A stretch of 64,000 nt of DNA. Source: Heliopora coerulea. Taxonomy: Eukaryota > Cnidaria > Anthozoa > Scleralcyonacea > Helioporidae. A model generated the notes under the pieces. The model was not told the origin of the DNA and ran no database searches. It saw only the letters and a list, made by a program, of their open reading frames with translations. Positions 61,870 through 64,000 of this stretch are shown here, piece after piece. The first letter of the stretch is position 1. Each line of letters opens with the position of its first letter. The stretch covers positions 806,001 through 870,000 of the forward strand of contig JASJOG010000058.1 of NCBI GenBank assembly GCA_030142905.1, written 5' to 3'. The position numbers and the translations under genes are program-made.

Positions 61870-62586
61870 GATTACTAATCAATGTTGAAACAGCTTCCTG
61901 TTGTTCTTTAACACAGCTTACACAAAGAAAAAGTGTTGTCTGTGCACTAGCCAAATCCTAATATCCAATGAATTTTATTAATTCCAAAATTAACCTCAAA
62001 TTGTTCAGTTATTCAGCCCACCTGCATTCAGCAATCAATCAAGCAATTGAAAAACTAGATAGGGTACGTTTAAGAAGAAGTCAAACAAATCCCAAAAACT
62101 GAACTTTTGCAGCAAAAATGTTCGCAAGGCATTAAAATTTTTGTGCTGTATACACAAATTATTTATCTAAGTAGCTTACTAATTTGATGTGCAGAGCTCA
62201 ATAAATTTTACGTCAACGTTATCCAGTCTGTGCAACTTTGTACAAAGTATCTCAAATACAGTTAGAAGTTCTTTGTAATTATTACATTGATCTACATCAT
62301 TCAAAATAGAAATTTGATGCCCTTTACACACTTTGGCTGCATGCCAATAAAAATGCTCAACAGAACTGCCTGAACTCAACATTAACAACTAACACAATAA
62401 CTTTAATATAATATTATATAATGTAACATACACTTGACACATTTTATTTTATGAAATATCCTTGGTTTGTTTAACAGGTCCACATAAAATTATTCCAAAT
62501 CTTTGCAAAACCCTTGCATTAGTTGATAATTGTCACAGTACTGGTATTCTACATGTTTGGATAAATTTTATTAGTTTAATTCAAAC
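61870..62586. other. Convergent stretch between CFAP298 and RIOX2
   Basis: About 700 bp hold both 3' UTRs. AT-rich, with no supported ORF or named repeat. The minus-strand frame at 62179-62388 has no domain or splice partner. Confidence 0.5.
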
Positions 62587-63930
62587 CTATGGCTCCTTCA
62601 CTTCCAACAGACCTTCAGTCCATAGTGTGACTACCAGCTCAACACGTTCTTCACAAGGCAGAGGTAAATCCTTGACGGCCACTGACTTTTTGCTTCGATG
62701 AAGAATTAAAAGTGCATTATAGAAATGGGCAGGGAATTTGATCAAACCAGGTTCCTAGATGAGAGTATGTGAGTTGAAGAATGTTTTGAGATACTATTGC
62801 TTTGAACATTCATAAAAATGCTGAGTTGCCCACAGTTACTGGTAACTGTGTCACCATTGACTTGCAGTCTACTTATTTAAAAAGAAAAAGTATTGAAATT
62901 TAAACTGCCAACTTCATCAAAATTGCTGAAGTACTTCTGAAGATTATAATTATCAGATACAGGTCAGATGCACATGCTTTATATTGTGATCAATAATTAA
63001 GTAGATGGTCCATGGTCATTCCCAGCAATGGCACTAATTACACATTGTTCCTGATAATGATACCGAAGTGAAGTGTTGTATAGGCATTGTTGAAACATGT
63101 AAAAAGCCAAACCATTGAGGGAACTGCTGAAACTTATGAGTAAATACTGACAGTGATAGCAAAGAGCCCTCATTGGAGTCAAAACATCAGCATCCACCAT
63201 TGTAAGTTTCAGCTGCCAGTTCCCTCATCCATTTGTTCTAACACATTTTTCTTAATAGATTATACATTTTAATGCTAATATCAGCTTAAATCCATAACTA
63301 CTATATCTCATGATTTTAACATTGTGCGATAACATGTCATGAATGAACTATTACATTATAATTAAACAAAAACTAGATTAAAAGCCTCCATGGTATACTT
63401 CTATTATATGAAAAATAATACTGTAATTTTAAGTATAATGACTTGTCCAATCAAGCATTCCTTGAGAAGTGATACCAGCACTGAAACTTGTGTAGACAAA
63501 TGCAAAGAATAATTTAAGATCAGAAACAGTGGAACCCTTTGTTACAAGTTCTTGTTTGTTACAATGCTAGTTTACCTCTAAGTAAATATTAAGGTTTTTC
63601 CACCAGCTAAAATCTTTGCACTATTAATTTTCTACTCTTTACCATGAAGAATTACATTATTACCTTCTCAGTACTCTCATCTGAACCATTATGAAGGCTA
63701 TGCTGAACAACAACACAGGATTCATCTTCAAACTTGCCATCCAGCTCTTCTGATTTGTCCCCTTCCTCCACTGCTTCATCTTCCTCCTCTTCACATTCAT
63801 CTTTCTCTGCCTCTTTCTTTGTTTTAATCTTTGATCTTAAATCAGACTTTGGAGAATTTTTTTCTCCTTTATCATTTGCCCTTGATCCCTTATCTTTCTT
63901 TTTTCCAGATTTTTTCTGGTCATCTTCTTC
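62587..63930 (-). CDS. RIOX2: Ribosomal oxygenase 2 (MINA53), last two exons
   Basis: RIOX2 is a nucleolar JmjC-family 2-oxoglutarate oxygenase that hydroxylates a histidine in ribosomal protein RPL27A. Two exons are in the window, 63664-63930 and 62587-62754, joined in phase 0. The upstream JmjC exons lie beyond the right edge. The last exon reads LIKFPAHFYNALLILHRS, VAVKDLPLPCEERVELV and VTLWTEGLLEVKEP and then stops. This matches the C-terminal winged-helix region of MINA53 (known from memory to have a similar LWTE-type end). The preceding VVVQHSLHNG also fits the family. The 63664-63930 exon is mostly a charged stretch (KKSGKKKDKGSRANDKGEK, then CEEEEDEAVEEGDK) that I do not know from vertebrate RIOX2. 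RIOX1 is the less likely alternative. Confidence 0.75.
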
Positions 63931-64000
63931 CTGCATTATCCCCAGAATACATTGGAAGCAAACATCTCAGTAAAACAAACTTGCATCAAAATCATGGAAA

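Overview
The window is AT-rich, intron-dense nuclear DNA from an invertebrate animal. My best guess is an anthozoan cnidarian (coral or anemone). The signs are short introns with clear GT-AG signals, vertebrate-like exon structures in conserved genes, a receptor-less TKL-type kinase with a coiled coil of a kind common in cnidarian and sponge genomes, tRNA-derived SINEs, hAT-type MITEs and TTAGGG-type interstitial telomere repeats. The taxon is inferred, not proven. I placed every exon by hand from splice signals and reading phase, so individual borders can be off.

Layout: 1-666 (+) the last four exons of an importin alpha of the KPNA3/4 type. 1688-5448 (-) TAF12, head-to-head with 5812-7906 (+) TRAPPC3. 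10992-30043 (-) a 19 kb SUMO-chain protease of the SENP6/7 family with about 26 exons, many very small, and large repeat-filled introns. 31347-34621 (+) an unnamed gene, head-to-head with the protease. Its C-terminal exons match the non-catalytic domain of the protease in intron position, intron phase and nearly in length. 35830-38064 (+) a coiled-coil TKL kinase. 38800-43964 (-) an AGPAT3/4-type lysophosphatidate acyltransferase. 46976-54161 (-) UTP14, sharing a promoter gap of about 70 bp with 54232-58089 (+) CCDC174. 58666-61869 (+) CFAP298. 62587-63930 (-) the last two exons of RIOX2 (MINA53), running off the right edge.

Functions: most genes are single-copy housekeeping loci for nuclear import, TFIID/SAGA, ER-Golgi tethering, de-SUMOylation, phospholipid synthesis, rRNA processing, spliceosome-linked nuclear protein, cilia and ribosomal oxygenase. 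They do not form one pathway. UTP14 and RIOX2 both act in ribosome biogenesis in the nucleolus, but no operon-like logic is seen.

The most unusual points are the SENP6/7-domain paralogue beside SENP6/7, the CxxC zinc-ribbon-like motif in the protease N-terminus, a charged insertion in RIOX2, a GC-AG intron in CFAP298, two hAT-type MITEs with readable 8-bp target duplications, a foldback element of about 490 bp, and interstitial telomere-like arrays.
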